From contig CAADTH010000045.1 of the NCBI GenBank assembly GCA_900751885.1, positions 163,866-227,865 of the forward strand: 64,000 nt of DNA. The letters run 5' to 3'. How positions within the stretch are numbered: the stretch's first letter is position 1; each line of letters starts with the position of its first letter. This document shows, one piece after another, positions 51,434 to 60,559 of this stretch. The translations under genes were made by a program, and so were the position numbers. The notes beneath the pieces were generated by a model. That model saw only the letters and a program-made list of their open reading frames with translations. It was not told the origin of the DNA and made no database searches. The DNA comes from Clostridia bacterium. Lineage in GTDB: Bacteria; Bacillota; Clostridia; UBA1381.

Positions 51434-52348
51434 CTATCTCTTTATAATTTCGATTGCACACTCAACCATATTATTTCCATATTTTATCCAATGTATACCC
51501 TCTTCCCTCCGAAACCATGTCAGCTGACGCTTGGCATACCTTCTGGTATCACGCTTGACAATCCGCACCATCTCGTCATAGGTAGACAGTCCGCGCAAAT
51601 AATCGATTACTTCCTTATATCCAATCCCCTGCATGGACACAAGCCGCTTCGTATATCCGCGCGCGACAAGTCCCTTAACCTCGTCGATGAGACCTTCCCT
51701 CAGCATCAACTCCACGCGCTGTTCTATGCGCTCATACAGCACGCGCCTGTCCCACTCCACTGCCAAAAAGCACACATCATACCGGCTCTCTTTTTTCGTT
51801 CGCTTCTGGTGTGCACTGAGCGTCTCGCCTGTCGTCTTATAAAACTCAATCGCCCTGACAATGCGCTTGACATTGTTCGCATGGTACTTTTCTGCCGTCT
51901 CAGGGTCAAATTCTGCCAGCATACGGTGCAGATAGTCCGCTCCTTTTTGCTCTGCTATCCGTTCCAGCTCGTCTCTCAGTGCATAATCCACCTCTATCTC
52001 GCCAAAGTCCATGTCACGGATAACCGCGTCAATATAAAGTCCTGTTCCGCCTGCCAGAATCGGAAGCTTTCCCTTTTCATGAATTGTTCGGATTGCCTCG
52101 TGTGCCCTCTGGGCATACTGCGCCACGCTAAACGGCTCGTCCGGCTCAATTTCATCCAGCAGATAATGCGCGATTCCCGCCCTCTCCTCCAAGGTCGGCT
52201 TGGCTGTTCCGATATCCATACTCTTATACACCTGCATGCTATCGGCAGATACAATCTCTCCCCCAAGCCTCTGTGCAAGCTTTACCGCAAGGGCGGTCTT
52301 TCCCGACGCGGTCGGTCCTCCTATCACAATCAACGGTATCTTCATCAT
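51434..52348 (-). CDS. miaA: tRNA dimethylallyltransferase MiaA
   Basis: 304 residues. P-loop 'VIGGPTASGKTALAVKLA', 'SADSMQVYKSMDIGTAKP', and 'GGTGLYIDAVI'. It isopentenylates A37 of tRNAs; MiaB, which thiolates the product, is at 57.5 kb. Its ATG overlaps the mutL stop by four bases. Confidence 0.96.
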   Translation of the reverse strand: MMKIPLIVIGGPTASGKTALAVKLAQRLGGEIVSADSMQVYKSMDIGTAKPTLEERAGIAHYLLDEIEPDEPFSVAQYAQRAHEAIRTIHEKGKLPILAGGTGLYIDAVIRDMDFGEIEVDYALRDELERIAEQKGADYLHRMLAEFDPETAEKYHANNVKRIVRAIEFYKTTGETLSAHQKRTKKESRYDVCFLAVEWDRRVLYERIEQRVELMLREGLIDEVKGLVARGYTKRLVSMQGIGYKEVIDYLRGLSTYDEMVRIVKRDTRRYAKRQLTWFRREEGIHWIKYGNNMVECAIEIIKR

Positions 52349-54390
52349 ACAATCCTTTTAAACCATTTTTCCATCTCTGTCTTTGTCACGCGCACTGTAA
52401 TCGGTCTGCCATGCGGACACGTGTCGATAGTCTCCAGCGCAAGCACATCCTCCAAAAGCCGCTGCATCTCCTCCGGGTGCATGGCGTGATTCGCCTTTAC
52501 CGCCGCCTTGCACGCGACCGTATACATCGCCCGCTCCCTCTTCTGTGAGATAATCTCCTGTCTGGAGTCCGCCAGCTGGGTCAATAGCTCGATTAGCAGT
52601 GCCTTTAAATCCTCCTCGGGCAAATCCTCCGGCGTCATGCGAATCACAACAGAGAACTCCCCAAACGGGTCAATCTCAAATCCAATTCCCTTTAAGAATT
52701 CCCTGTTTTCCACATAACATGCGTACTCCGATGCCGAAAGATCTACCACCACCGGAATCAAAAGAGACTGTGACATGGATTCCAGTCCGTCCATCTCCTC
52801 TTTGAGCGTTTCATACTTGAGCCGCTCATGCGCGGCGTGCTGGTCAACGAGAAGCATTTCACTGCCGCGCTGGGCAATGATATAGGTGTTCCATACCTGC
52901 CCCACAATCCGAAACGGCGCCTCTCCAGCTTCCTCCTCGTGCGCTGAAGGCGCCGGTCTGCCGGAAAGACTGTAGTCCCCACTTCTCTCCTGCTCCACCT
53001 TTACCTGGCTACCGGGCTGGAGGCTTTGTTTCTTTGCCTCCTCCTGCAACGCTTCAAAATATTCATGACTGCCCGGCTCATATGTGCTTGGAAGCACATC
53101 GTGCTCCAGCTTCTCCCTTGGCATCTTTTCTGTATGTGATTGCTTCTTTTGATACGTCCTCCCACACAGCTTCCACTTCGGTGCCTCCTTTATCGCCTTG
53201 CTTTCATCGCCTTTTGAAAACGCAGACAGCCTCTCCTGCTTTGCCTGCCTGGCAGGCGTGTGAAATGGGTTTTGCTTTTTTCCGCCATCCGCGCGCAGCT
53301 CTTTTTTTAAGCTGCTGTCGAGCGTCAATCCATCAAACACTGGCTTTTTGGGCGTATACTGCACGCTGCCCGCCCCCGGCACCGCTTGATTTCCTTCTCT
53401 CTCCAGCTGGTACAGTGCGTTCTTGACTCCAAAATACACCGTCTCATAAATCAGCTTTTCGCTCGAAAACTTCACCTCCAGCTTTGTCGGATGCACATTG
53501 ATGTCCACCAAAGCCGGGTTCACAGTCAGATTCAACACTGCCATCGGGAATTTCCCAACCATAATCTGATTCTTGAACGCCTCCTCCACCGCCCGGATAA
53601 TCAGTGGACTTTTGATGTAGCGCTTGTTCACAAAATAGCTCTGATAATTTCTGTTCGGACGGCTCGTTTCCCGCTTTCCGACCATCCCCTCCACGCGCAC
53701 TCCCTCATTTTCATAGCTGACCGGAAGCACTGCCCTTGCATAGTCTTTTCCATATACTGTGTAGACTGCGTCGGCAAGCCTTTGATTGCCCGGCGAGAAA
53801 AACTGCTCTTTTCCACCGTTAATAAACCGGAACGAAATCTCTGGGTGCGCCAGAATAAACCGCACCATGCAGTCGGCAATATAGCCTGCCTCGGTAAAAT
53901 TCTTCTTCAAAAACTTCATCCTCGCCGGTGTGTTATAAAACAAATCCTGCACAACAAACGCCGTTCCCTCTGGCACACCTGCCTCCTCCGCCTTTACAAG
54001 CTCTCCGGCGTCTATCTGGATATGGACGCCGCCCGGCTCGTCCGCTGTTTTGGTATACAAATCCATCCTTGACACCGCCGCGATGCTGGAAAGTGCTTCG
54101 CCACGGAAGCCCAGCGTATCGATTGCATCCAAATCAGCCGCGCTGTGGATTTTGCTGGTTGCATGCCGCAAAAACGCCATCCTCGCGTCCTCCATGCTCA
54201 TGCCGCCGCCGTTATCCGTCACGCGGATATATCCGATTCCGCCGTTTTTGATCTCCACCGTGATTTTGGTCGCACCCGCGTCAATGCTGTTTTCCACCAG
54301 CTCCTTTACCACAGACGCCGGACGCTCGACCACCTCGCCTGCGGCAATTTTATTGGAAACCTCTTTGTCCAGCAGATTGATTTTTCCCAT
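52345..54390 (-). CDS. mutL: DNA mismatch repair protein MutL
   Basis: 681 residues. GHKL ATPase signature in 'VKELVENSIDAGATKI', 'TDNGGGMSMEDARMAF' and 'TLGFRGEALSSIAAVS'. The C-terminal dimer/endonuclease region has 'LLVDQHAAHERLKYETLKEE', the DQHA(x)2E motif of endonuclease-type MutLs. ATG shares one base with the mutS TAA. Confidence 0.96.
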   Translation of the reverse strand: MGKINLLDKEVSNKIAAGEVVERPASVVKELVENSIDAGATKITVEIKNGGIGYIRVTDNGGGMSMEDARMAFLRHATSKIHSAADLDAIDTLGFRGEALSSIAAVSRMDLYTKTADEPGGVHIQIDAGELVKAEEAGVPEGTAFVVQDLFYNTPARMKFLKKNFTEAGYIADCMVRFILAHPEISFRFINGGKEQFFSPGNQRLADAVYTVYGKDYARAVLPVSYENEGVRVEGMVGKRETSRPNRNYQSYFVNKRYIKSPLIIRAVEEAFKNQIMVGKFPMAVLNLTVNPALVDINVHPTKLEVKFSSEKLIYETVYFGVKNALYQLEREGNQAVPGAGSVQYTPKKPVFDGLTLDSSLKKELRADGGKKQNPFHTPARQAKQERLSAFSKGDESKAIKEAPKWKLCGRTYQKKQSHTEKMPREKLEHDVLPSTYEPGSHEYFEALQEEAKKQSLQPGSQVKVEQERSGDYSLSGRPAPSAHEEEAGEAPFRIVGQVWNTYIIAQRGSEMLLVDQHAAHERLKYETLKEEMDGLESMSQSLLIPVVVDLSASEYACYVENREFLKGIGFEIDPFGEFSVVIRMTPEDLPEEDLKALLIELLTQLADSRQEIISQKRERAMYTVACKAAVKANHAMHPEEMQRLLEDVLALETIDTCPHGRPITVRVTKTEMEKWFKRIV

Positions 54391-56987
54391 TACTTTCTTT
54401 CCTCTCCGCACAGCTCTTTTGCCTTGTTTGTCAGCTCATATAATTTGTTCAGCGCCTCAATCGGCGTATAGGTCGTCGCATCGATTTGGGCAATCTCCTG
54501 AAACAGAAGCCGTTTTTCCTCATCCGGCACCGCCTCCTCTTTGCGCACAGTCTGATGCTGTCCACATTCGAGCGTGCCGTTTTCAATGGACCCCAAAATC
54601 TTCTTTGCCCCCTGAATCACGCCGTCCGGCACGCCTGCAAGCGCGGCAACCTCGATTCCATAGCTGTCGTCCGCACCGCCGCGTACGATTTTCCGAAGAA
54701 ATGTGATATCATCCCCCCGTTTTTTTACAGCAATGCGGTAATTTTTCACGCCCGCGAGCTTGTCCTCCAGCTGGGTCAATTCATGGTAATGCGTCGCAAA
54801 CAGCGTCTTTGCTCCAATGTTCTCCTGAATATATTCCACAACCGCCCACGCAATCGAAAGTCCATCGTATGTACTCGTCCCCCGGCCGATTTCATCCAAA
54901 ATGACGAGTGATTTTTCTGTCGCATTGTCCAAAATATTTGCAACCTCAGTCATCTCCAGCATGAAGGTACTCTGTCCTGACGAAATGTCATCAGATGCCC
55001 CCACACGCGTGAATATTTTATCCACCACCGCGATTTTCGCCTCTGCCGCCGGAACAAAGCTACCAATCTGCGCCATGAGCACAATCAGCGCCACCTGACG
55101 CATGTACGTCGATTTTCCTGCCATGTTCGGTCCTGTAATGATAATCATTCCGGAATCTGCCCGTTCCAAATGCGTGTCATTCGGCACGAACAGCTCACCC
55201 GAGAGCATCTTCTCCACGACCGGGTGGCGCCCGTTGGTAATCTCAATCACGCCGTCGCCGCTGATTTCAGGCTTTTGATACCCCTGCTTTTCCGCCGCCT
55301 CCGCAAGCGAATACAGCACATCCACTGTGGAAACCGCGTCGCATACCCTGCGAAGCCGCTCCGACTCCGCGGCAACCGCCGCGCGCACCTGCTCAAACAA
55401 TTCAGTCTCCAACAGAATCAAACGGTCGGACGCCCCGAGCACCTGATATTCAATCTCCTTGAGCTCCGGCGTGATAAACCGCTCACAGTTTGTCAGCGTC
55501 TGCTTTCTGATATAATAATCCGGCACCTGATCGAGGTACGATTTTGTTACCTCCAAATAATATCCGAATACCTTGTTATAGCCGATTTTTAAATTCTTGA
55601 TTCCTGTCTTTTCCTTCTCCTCGCGTTCAATGTTGGAAATCCATCCGCGCCCTTCGTTTTTCGCGCGGCGGAGCTTATCGACCTCTTCGTGGTATCCGTC
55701 CTTGATGATACCGCCGTCCTTTAAAACCGCCGGCGCGTCATCATGGATTGCCCCCTCTAATAGCTCGCGCACATCCGCCATGATGTCCATGTTTTTCACA
55801 ATGGATGACAGCATCTGTGACTTACAGCTGTGCAAGACATACTCGAGCTCCGGAAGCTTTGTCAGAGAATTTCGAAGCGACAGCATATCCTTTGGATTTG
55901 CCGTCCCCAAAGAAATCCTTCCAAGAATTCTGGCAATGTCATAAATTTTTGAAAGCACCGCGCCGAGGTCGTCGCGAAGCATCAGGTTGTTTGTCAGCTC
56001 CTCGACCGACTCCAGCCGCCTTTCTATTTGCTGTGCATCCACAAGCGGCTTTTCCAGCCACTGCTTGAGCATCCTCGCTCCCATTGACGTCTTTGTCCGA
56101 TCCAGCACCCATAAAAGCGTTCCGCGCTTTGCCTTGTCGCGCATAGTTTCTGTGATTTCGAGATTGCGCCTGGTCGCCATGTCAATATCCATATACTGGT
56201 TTTGCCCATACACGTTTACCGTGTCAATATAGGAGAGCGAGCTTTTCTGCGTCTGCTCGAGATAGCGGAGCATCGCGCCGACCGCGCCTGCCGCAAGCGG
56301 CACCTCCCCGAGCCTCAAATCGCCCAGAGACTGCTTTTTGAAATGCTCCAGTATCACCGCCTCAGGCTGTTCAAAGTATGATTTATCGTATGCCTGCCGT
56401 ACCGCCGGAATGCGCGTCGTGAACACCTCGTCTAGCTGTTCCTTTGCCATGTCATTGAGCATGACCTCCGCCGGCGCATAGCGCGCCAGCTCATTGATAA
56501 CCGCGTCCAAATCGCCCTTCGCGGTCTGCGTGGTATACAGCTCCCCGGTGGATACATCACAAAACGCGACCCCGGCGCCCTCCTGCGTGCACAACACCGC
56601 GGCAAGATAATTGTTCGCCTTTTCATCGAGCATCGTCTCGTCCACAACCGTTCCCGGCGTAATCACGCGAACTACGTCACGCTTGACAATGCCCTTTGCC
56701 TGCTTCGGATCCTCCATCTGCTCGCAGATTGCCACCTTGAAGCCGCGGCTGATTAGCCTTGCGATATACACCTTCGCACTGTGAAACGGCACGCCGCACA
56801 TTGGCGCCCTTTCCTCCATGCCGCAGTCCTTGCCGGTCAGCGTAAGCTCCAGGGTTCGTGACACCGTGACCGCGTCGTCAAAAAACATTTCATAAAAATC
56901 TCCCAGTCTGTAAAATAAAATACAGTCCGGGTAATTTTCCTTCATAAGAAGGTAATGCTTCATCATTGGTGTCATTGTGTCTTTCAT
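54390..56987 (-). CDS. mutS: DNA mismatch repair protein MutS
   Basis: 865 residues. Mismatch-binding 'DCILFYRLGDFYEMFFDDA' (Phe-x-Glu), ATPase 'TGPNMAGKSTYMRQVAL', 'DDISSGQSTFMLEM' and 'DEIGRGTSTYDGLSIAWA'. Head of the mutS-mutL-miaA-hfq chain. Its leader contains the 28-bp hairpin repeat. Confidence 0.97.
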   Translation of the reverse strand: MKDTMTPMMKHYLLMKENYPDCILFYRLGDFYEMFFDDAVTVSRTLELTLTGKDCGMEERAPMCGVPFHSAKVYIARLISRGFKVAICEQMEDPKQAKGIVKRDVVRVITPGTVVDETMLDEKANNYLAAVLCTQEGAGVAFCDVSTGELYTTQTAKGDLDAVINELARYAPAEVMLNDMAKEQLDEVFTTRIPAVRQAYDKSYFEQPEAVILEHFKKQSLGDLRLGEVPLAAGAVGAMLRYLEQTQKSSLSYIDTVNVYGQNQYMDIDMATRRNLEITETMRDKAKRGTLLWVLDRTKTSMGARMLKQWLEKPLVDAQQIERRLESVEELTNNLMLRDDLGAVLSKIYDIARILGRISLGTANPKDMLSLRNSLTKLPELEYVLHSCKSQMLSSIVKNMDIMADVRELLEGAIHDDAPAVLKDGGIIKDGYHEEVDKLRRAKNEGRGWISNIEREEKEKTGIKNLKIGYNKVFGYYLEVTKSYLDQVPDYYIRKQTLTNCERFITPELKEIEYQVLGASDRLILLETELFEQVRAAVAAESERLRRVCDAVSTVDVLYSLAEAAEKQGYQKPEISGDGVIEITNGRHPVVEKMLSGELFVPNDTHLERADSGMIIITGPNMAGKSTYMRQVALIVLMAQIGSFVPAAEAKIAVVDKIFTRVGASDDISSGQSTFMLEMTEVANILDNATEKSLVILDEIGRGTSTYDGLSIAWAVVEYIQENIGAKTLFATHYHELTQLEDKLAGVKNYRIAVKKRGDDITFLRKIVRGGADDSYGIEVAALAGVPDGVIQGAKKILGSIENGTLECGQHQTVRKEEAVPDEEKRLLFQEIAQIDATTYTPIEALNKLYELTNKAKELCGEERK

Positions 56988-57036
56988 CTAAAAACTCCTT
57001 TTCCTGCCTGTCCATTTCGTGCCTTTTTTAAGATAA

Positions 57037-57064
57037 GCATACAAGAGTCGAAGCTCATATGCCT
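57037..57064 (-). repeat. 28-bp hairpin repeat, copy 2
   Basis: Identical to 40277-40304. It lies 50 bases upstream of mutS, after the terminator of the YlbF-like gene. A 12-base piece of its flank (AAGATAAGCATAC) also appears at about 50849-50860. Confidence 0.8.
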
Positions 57065-57086
57065 TCACCTACCCGAAAATATGTAG

Positions 57087-57114
57087 AAAGAGCGGAATAC
57101 TCCGCTCTTTTTTT
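57087..57114 (-). terminator. Terminator of the YlbF-like gene
   Basis: AAAGAGCGGA/TCCGCTCTTT stem with loop ATAC and a T-run, between the YlbF-like gene and mutS. Confidence 0.85.
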
Positions 57115-57120
57115 CGCATC

Positions 57121-57492
57121 TTAATGGCATCCGGCGCATGTACTGCAGTCGTGTGTGCACTGCTCTTGTCCTGTGATGTAGAAATTCAGCACACCGTTGA
57201 CCTCCTGCACCATCGCGTCAAAAACTTCCTTTGCCTTTAGATACGCCCCAATCGCCTCGTTTTCCTTGAGCTTTTCAAAATCCGCCTGGTTTTGCTTCAT
57301 TGCCTCTTCCTGCGTGATTTTACCGTTTGACATATCCCTTGCCAGATTCATTCTCTTCAGGCTGTAATCCTGCAGCAGCGCCTGTGCCTGTTCGTCGTTG
57401 TTTTGCACCTGTTCTGCCTGCTTGACCTCCTTCATTTCTTCTGAATCCTGTATCATCTGTCCAAGCTCTTTTGCCTTTTCAATAATCGTCAT
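57121..57492 (-). CDS. YlbF/YmcA-family protein with a Cys-rich tail
   Basis: 123 residues, mainly helical ('AKELGQMIQDSEEMKEVKQA', 'DYSLKRMNLARDMSNGKIT') like YlbF/YmcA. The C-terminus ends 'CTHDCSTCAGCH', a cluster of four Cys and a His that could bind an Fe-S cluster. In Bacillus the YlbF-YmcA-YaaT complex carries Fe-S clusters and promotes mRNA processing through RNase Y. The symbol is not given because YlbF and YmcA are not separated here. Confidence 0.85.
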   Translation of the reverse strand: MTIIEKAKELGQMIQDSEEMKEVKQAEQVQNNDEQAQALLQDYSLKRMNLARDMSNGKITQEEAMKQNQADFEKLKENEAIGAYLKAKEVFDAMVQEVNGVLNFYITGQEQCTHDCSTCAGCH

Positions 57493-57529
57493 GCTATCCT
57501 CCTAGTTTAACCGGCGCAGACAACCGTCT

Positions 57530-58954
57530 TCACGCCTCTTCTACCAATGCTCCATTGAGTGACCACGTATGCGCCTCGGTCACCTTTACCTTCACATATT
57601 TGCCCTCCAGGGATGAATCTCCTCTAAAATTGACAATCTTTGAGGTGTCTGTCCGCCCACTTAGCGTCTGTTGATTGTTTTTGCTCACACCGTCCACCAA
57701 AACCGTTACGATTTTTCCCACATACGCGTCATTTTTTTCCTTTGATATGCGGTTTTGCACCTGCAAAAGACGGTCAAAATTTTGATGAATTTCCTCGTCC
57801 GAAAGCACGAATTCCATCCTCGCCGCGGGAGTCCCCTCGCGCTTTGAATAAATGAAAGAGAAAATATTGTCAAAGCGTACCTTCTCCAGCACATCCAGAG
57901 TGTCCAGAAAATCGTCGTTTGTCTCTGTCGGGAACCCGACAATCACATCAGTGGAAAGAGAAATGTTAGGGATTTCTTGTTTGACCTTCTCGATTTTCTC
58001 CAGATACTCCGCCCTCGTGTACTTGCGGTTCATATCGGACAGCACCTTGTCGCTTCCGGCTTGAAACGGAAGATGAAGCTGGGGACATACCTTGTCGCAC
58101 CGCTTCATCACTCCAATCAGCTTATCGCCGAAATCCTTCGGGTGTGAGGTCATAAAGCGGATTCTCTTCACGCCCTCTATCTCATTTACCATACAAAGCA
58201 AATCCGAAAAGTCCACTCCAATGTCCAAATCCTTGCCATAGGAATTTACATTCTGTCCCAAAAGGCAGATTTCACTGCATCCGTTCTCCACGAGCGCTGT
58301 AATTTCCCTGATAATTTCCTCCGGAAGGCGGCTTCTCTCCCGCCCCCGCACATAAGGCACAACGCAGTAGGTACAAAAATTGTTGCATCCGTACATAATG
58401 GATACCCATGCCTTGTATTTATCCTCGTGCTTGACCGGAATGTCCTCCGCAATCGCGCCGTCGCTGTTTTCAATGTCCACAACCATGCCCTTTTGTGAAA
58501 TTGCGTGATACAAAAGCTCCGGCAGCTTATACAGCGCATGTGTGCCAAAAATCAAATCCACATGAGAGTATGTTTTTTGGATTTTCTCCGTGATATGCTC
58601 CTGCTGGACCATACATCCGCAAAGTCCAATCATCATGGACGGCCGCTTCTCTTTTAAATGCTTTAAAATCCCAAGCCGCCCAAACACCTTCTGTTCCGCG
58701 TTCTCGCGCACCGCGCATGTGTTGTAGAGCACAAAGTCCGCTTGTTCGGCGCTGTCTGTAAATTCATAACCCGCTTCCTCCAGCATACCGCGAAGCCGCT
58801 GTGTGTCATTTTCATTCTGCTGGCATCCATATGTCTCTGTCAGTGCCAGCGGCGCCCTGTGCTTCGCACTTCGAAAGCTGTTTGTGTATTCCTTCAATTT
58901 ATATAAATACGCCTTCTGTTTTTCCCGTTCTTCCTTGGATATAAACGTTGCCAT
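57530..58954 (-). CDS. miaB: tRNA-2-methylthio-N6-dimethylallyladenosine synthase MiaB
   Basis: 474 residues. N-terminal UPF0004 cysteines ('TYGCQQNEND', 'NTCAVRENAEQ', 'GLCGCMVQQE'), radical-SAM 'CNNFCTYCVVPYVRGRERSR', and a C-terminal TRAM domain. Partner of MiaA in modifying A37. The region upstream holds the tandem repeat. Confidence 0.96.
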   Translation of the reverse strand: MATFISKEEREKQKAYLYKLKEYTNSFRSAKHRAPLALTETYGCQQNENDTQRLRGMLEEAGYEFTDSAEQADFVLYNTCAVRENAEQKVFGRLGILKHLKEKRPSMMIGLCGCMVQQEHITEKIQKTYSHVDLIFGTHALYKLPELLYHAISQKGMVVDIENSDGAIAEDIPVKHEDKYKAWVSIMYGCNNFCTYCVVPYVRGRERSRLPEEIIREITALVENGCSEICLLGQNVNSYGKDLDIGVDFSDLLCMVNEIEGVKRIRFMTSHPKDFGDKLIGVMKRCDKVCPQLHLPFQAGSDKVLSDMNRKYTRAEYLEKIEKVKQEIPNISLSTDVIVGFPTETNDDFLDTLDVLEKVRFDNIFSFIYSKREGTPAARMEFVLSDEEIHQNFDRLLQVQNRISKEKNDAYVGKIVTVLVDGVSKNNQQTLSGRTDTSKIVNFRGDSSLEGKYVKVKVTEAHTWSLNGALVEEA

Positions 58955-59134
58955 ATTGCCTCCATCTTTCGTAAAGTCGATACAAAGCTTATTTTATCAT
59001 AATTGCGAAAAAAAGACAATATCCCACCTAAAATTCATCTGTATCACTCAAAAAATGTAATATCCCAGGTAACAAATCTCTTCCTACACCAATACTAAGG
59101 CATAACATCTACCTTCATATCCACCAATCCCTCC

Positions 59135-59474
59135 CAGAAAAACTAAGACATATCCTTCCACCACACGCTCCAATCAAACGCCCCACCACCAAGCTCACCC
59201 CAGAAAACCCAAACCATAACCTTCCTCACCGCGTGCTCCATTCAAAATCACGGCATGTATGCCGCACCAAAACGATAAGCGGCAGAACAGCATGACGGGG
59301 TTTTTCAAGGGGTGCCCCCTTGAGCGGCACTTTGGGTACTTTGCTGCCGTAGGCAAAGTACCTCGGGTAGATACTGAGCCTGATTAGAAACCAAATAAAT
59401 GGCAAGGGCGAAGCGCCTTGCTACCAAAAATAGAACCAAGCCTCCCAAAATCAAAACACACACCAACACATACT
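59135..59474 (+). repeat. Structured intergenic repeat, copy C (first unit of a 340-bp tandem)
   Basis: Hairpins at 59251-59264 (CGGCATGTATGCCG), 59305-59323 (TCAAGGGG/CCCCTTGA), 59335-59362 (GGTACTTTGC/GCAAAGTACC) and 59401-59421 (loop GCGAAGC). The unit recurs 340 bases later with scattered substitutions. It fills the 880-base gap between the Dabb gene and miaB. Confidence 0.85.
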
Positions 59475-59790
59475 CCAGAAAGCTAAAGCATTTCCTTCCA
59501 CCACACGCTCCAATCAAACGACCCACCACCAAACGCACCCCAGAAAACCAAACTATAACCTCCCCCCACCGCGTGCTCCATTCAAAATCACGGCATGTAT
59601 GCCGCACCAAAGCGATAAGCGCCAGAACAGCATGACGGGGTTTTTCAAGGGGTGCCCCCTTGAGCGGCACTTTGGGTACTTTGCTGCCGTAGGCAAAGTA
59701 CCTCGGGTAGACACTGAGCCTGATTAGAAACCAAATAAATGGCAAGGGCGAAGCGCCTTGCTACCAAAACGAAAATAGAACCACGCCTCC
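59475..59790 (+). repeat. Structured intergenic repeat, copy D (second unit of the tandem)
   Basis: Same hairpins shifted by 340: 59591-59604, 59645-59663, 59675-59702, 59741-59761. The match extends into the poly-A/C-rich flank with CCTTCCACCACACGCTCCAA at 59154 and 59494. Confidence 0.85.
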
Positions 59791-59835
59791 CATAAAAAGT
59801 CCTACTTTATCCCATTATATTGTAACCACTACCAA

Positions 59836-60129
59836 TCAATACTCATAATCCACTACAGCCCGCTCTGCCGCCACAAAGCGCACATACTCTGCCGCCGCCT
59901 GATGGTCGGGATTCGCCTGATACCGCCCCAAATCCTCTCTTGTGTCAAATTCTGTGACAAGCGCCACGTCATATGCCGCATCTGATGCTTCAAAATTGAT
60001 TCCGACCTGGATGAATCTCAAATATTCTATCTTACTTTTCAGCCCCTCCAGCTCTTCCTTTATTCTCTTTCCAGCCTCTATCTTGTCTATCTCCGGCTTC
60101 AGCCGCCAGAATACAATATGCTTTATCAT
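59836..60129 (-). CDS. Stress-responsive A/B-barrel (Dabb) domain protein
   Basis: 97 residues starting MIKHIVFWRLKPEIDKI, the Dabb N-terminus, with 'LRFIQVGINFEASDAAYDVA' and 'YQANPDHQAAAEYVR'. Dimeric alpha+beta barrel; role unknown. ATG 60129 follows AAAGGAAA; the longer ORF lacks an SD. Confidence 0.88.
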   Translation of the reverse strand: MIKHIVFWRLKPEIDKIEAGKRIKEELEGLKSKIEYLRFIQVGINFEASDAAYDVALVTEFDTREDLGRYQANPDHQAAAEYVRFVAAERAVVDYEY

Positions 60130-60559
60130 TCGTCTGTTTCCTTTCTTTTTTATCAATTCCGACAAAATTATACCACTTTTCCGCATTTTTTTCAATTCTT
60201 TTTTGTAGATTTTTGGATGCAAAAGCATTTCCTTTTCTCTTTTTATTGTTTCCCACTTTTTATTATGCTATGATATAGATATCTCGTTTTTATTCTATAA
60301 CTATGAAAAAACAAATCAAAAAAATTCGGACCAATTTTGTGAACCTGCTGAAATCAAAGGAAACATAAGTTGTTGCGAACCAGTCGCATTAACAAATTTT
60401 TTCCAATCCTTATTTGCTCGCTTTTTTTGATTTTATTTCATATATTAAAATGGGACGACACATACTGAACTATGTTCTCCTCTTTTATGATTTTAAAGCA
60501 TAAGGGACAATAAATTTATAAAATGATAGATTATTTTTCTCAGAAAGGGACGACCTGAT
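60130..60559. other. 430-base AT-rich intergenic region
   Basis: No ORF with an SD, no RNA gene and no clear promoter or terminator seen. The regulatory sequences of the two divergent flanking genes presumably lie here. Confidence 0.5.

Noticed and set aside
59305..59745. 146-residue open frame on the minus strand across both tandem repeat units
   Set aside because: It spans two copies of a non-coding repeat, has no SD, and its frame has no analogue in copies A and B.
59135..59790. Possible CRISPR array
   Set aside because: Only two repeats of 340 bp with internal hairpins; no short regular direct repeats, spacers or cas genes.
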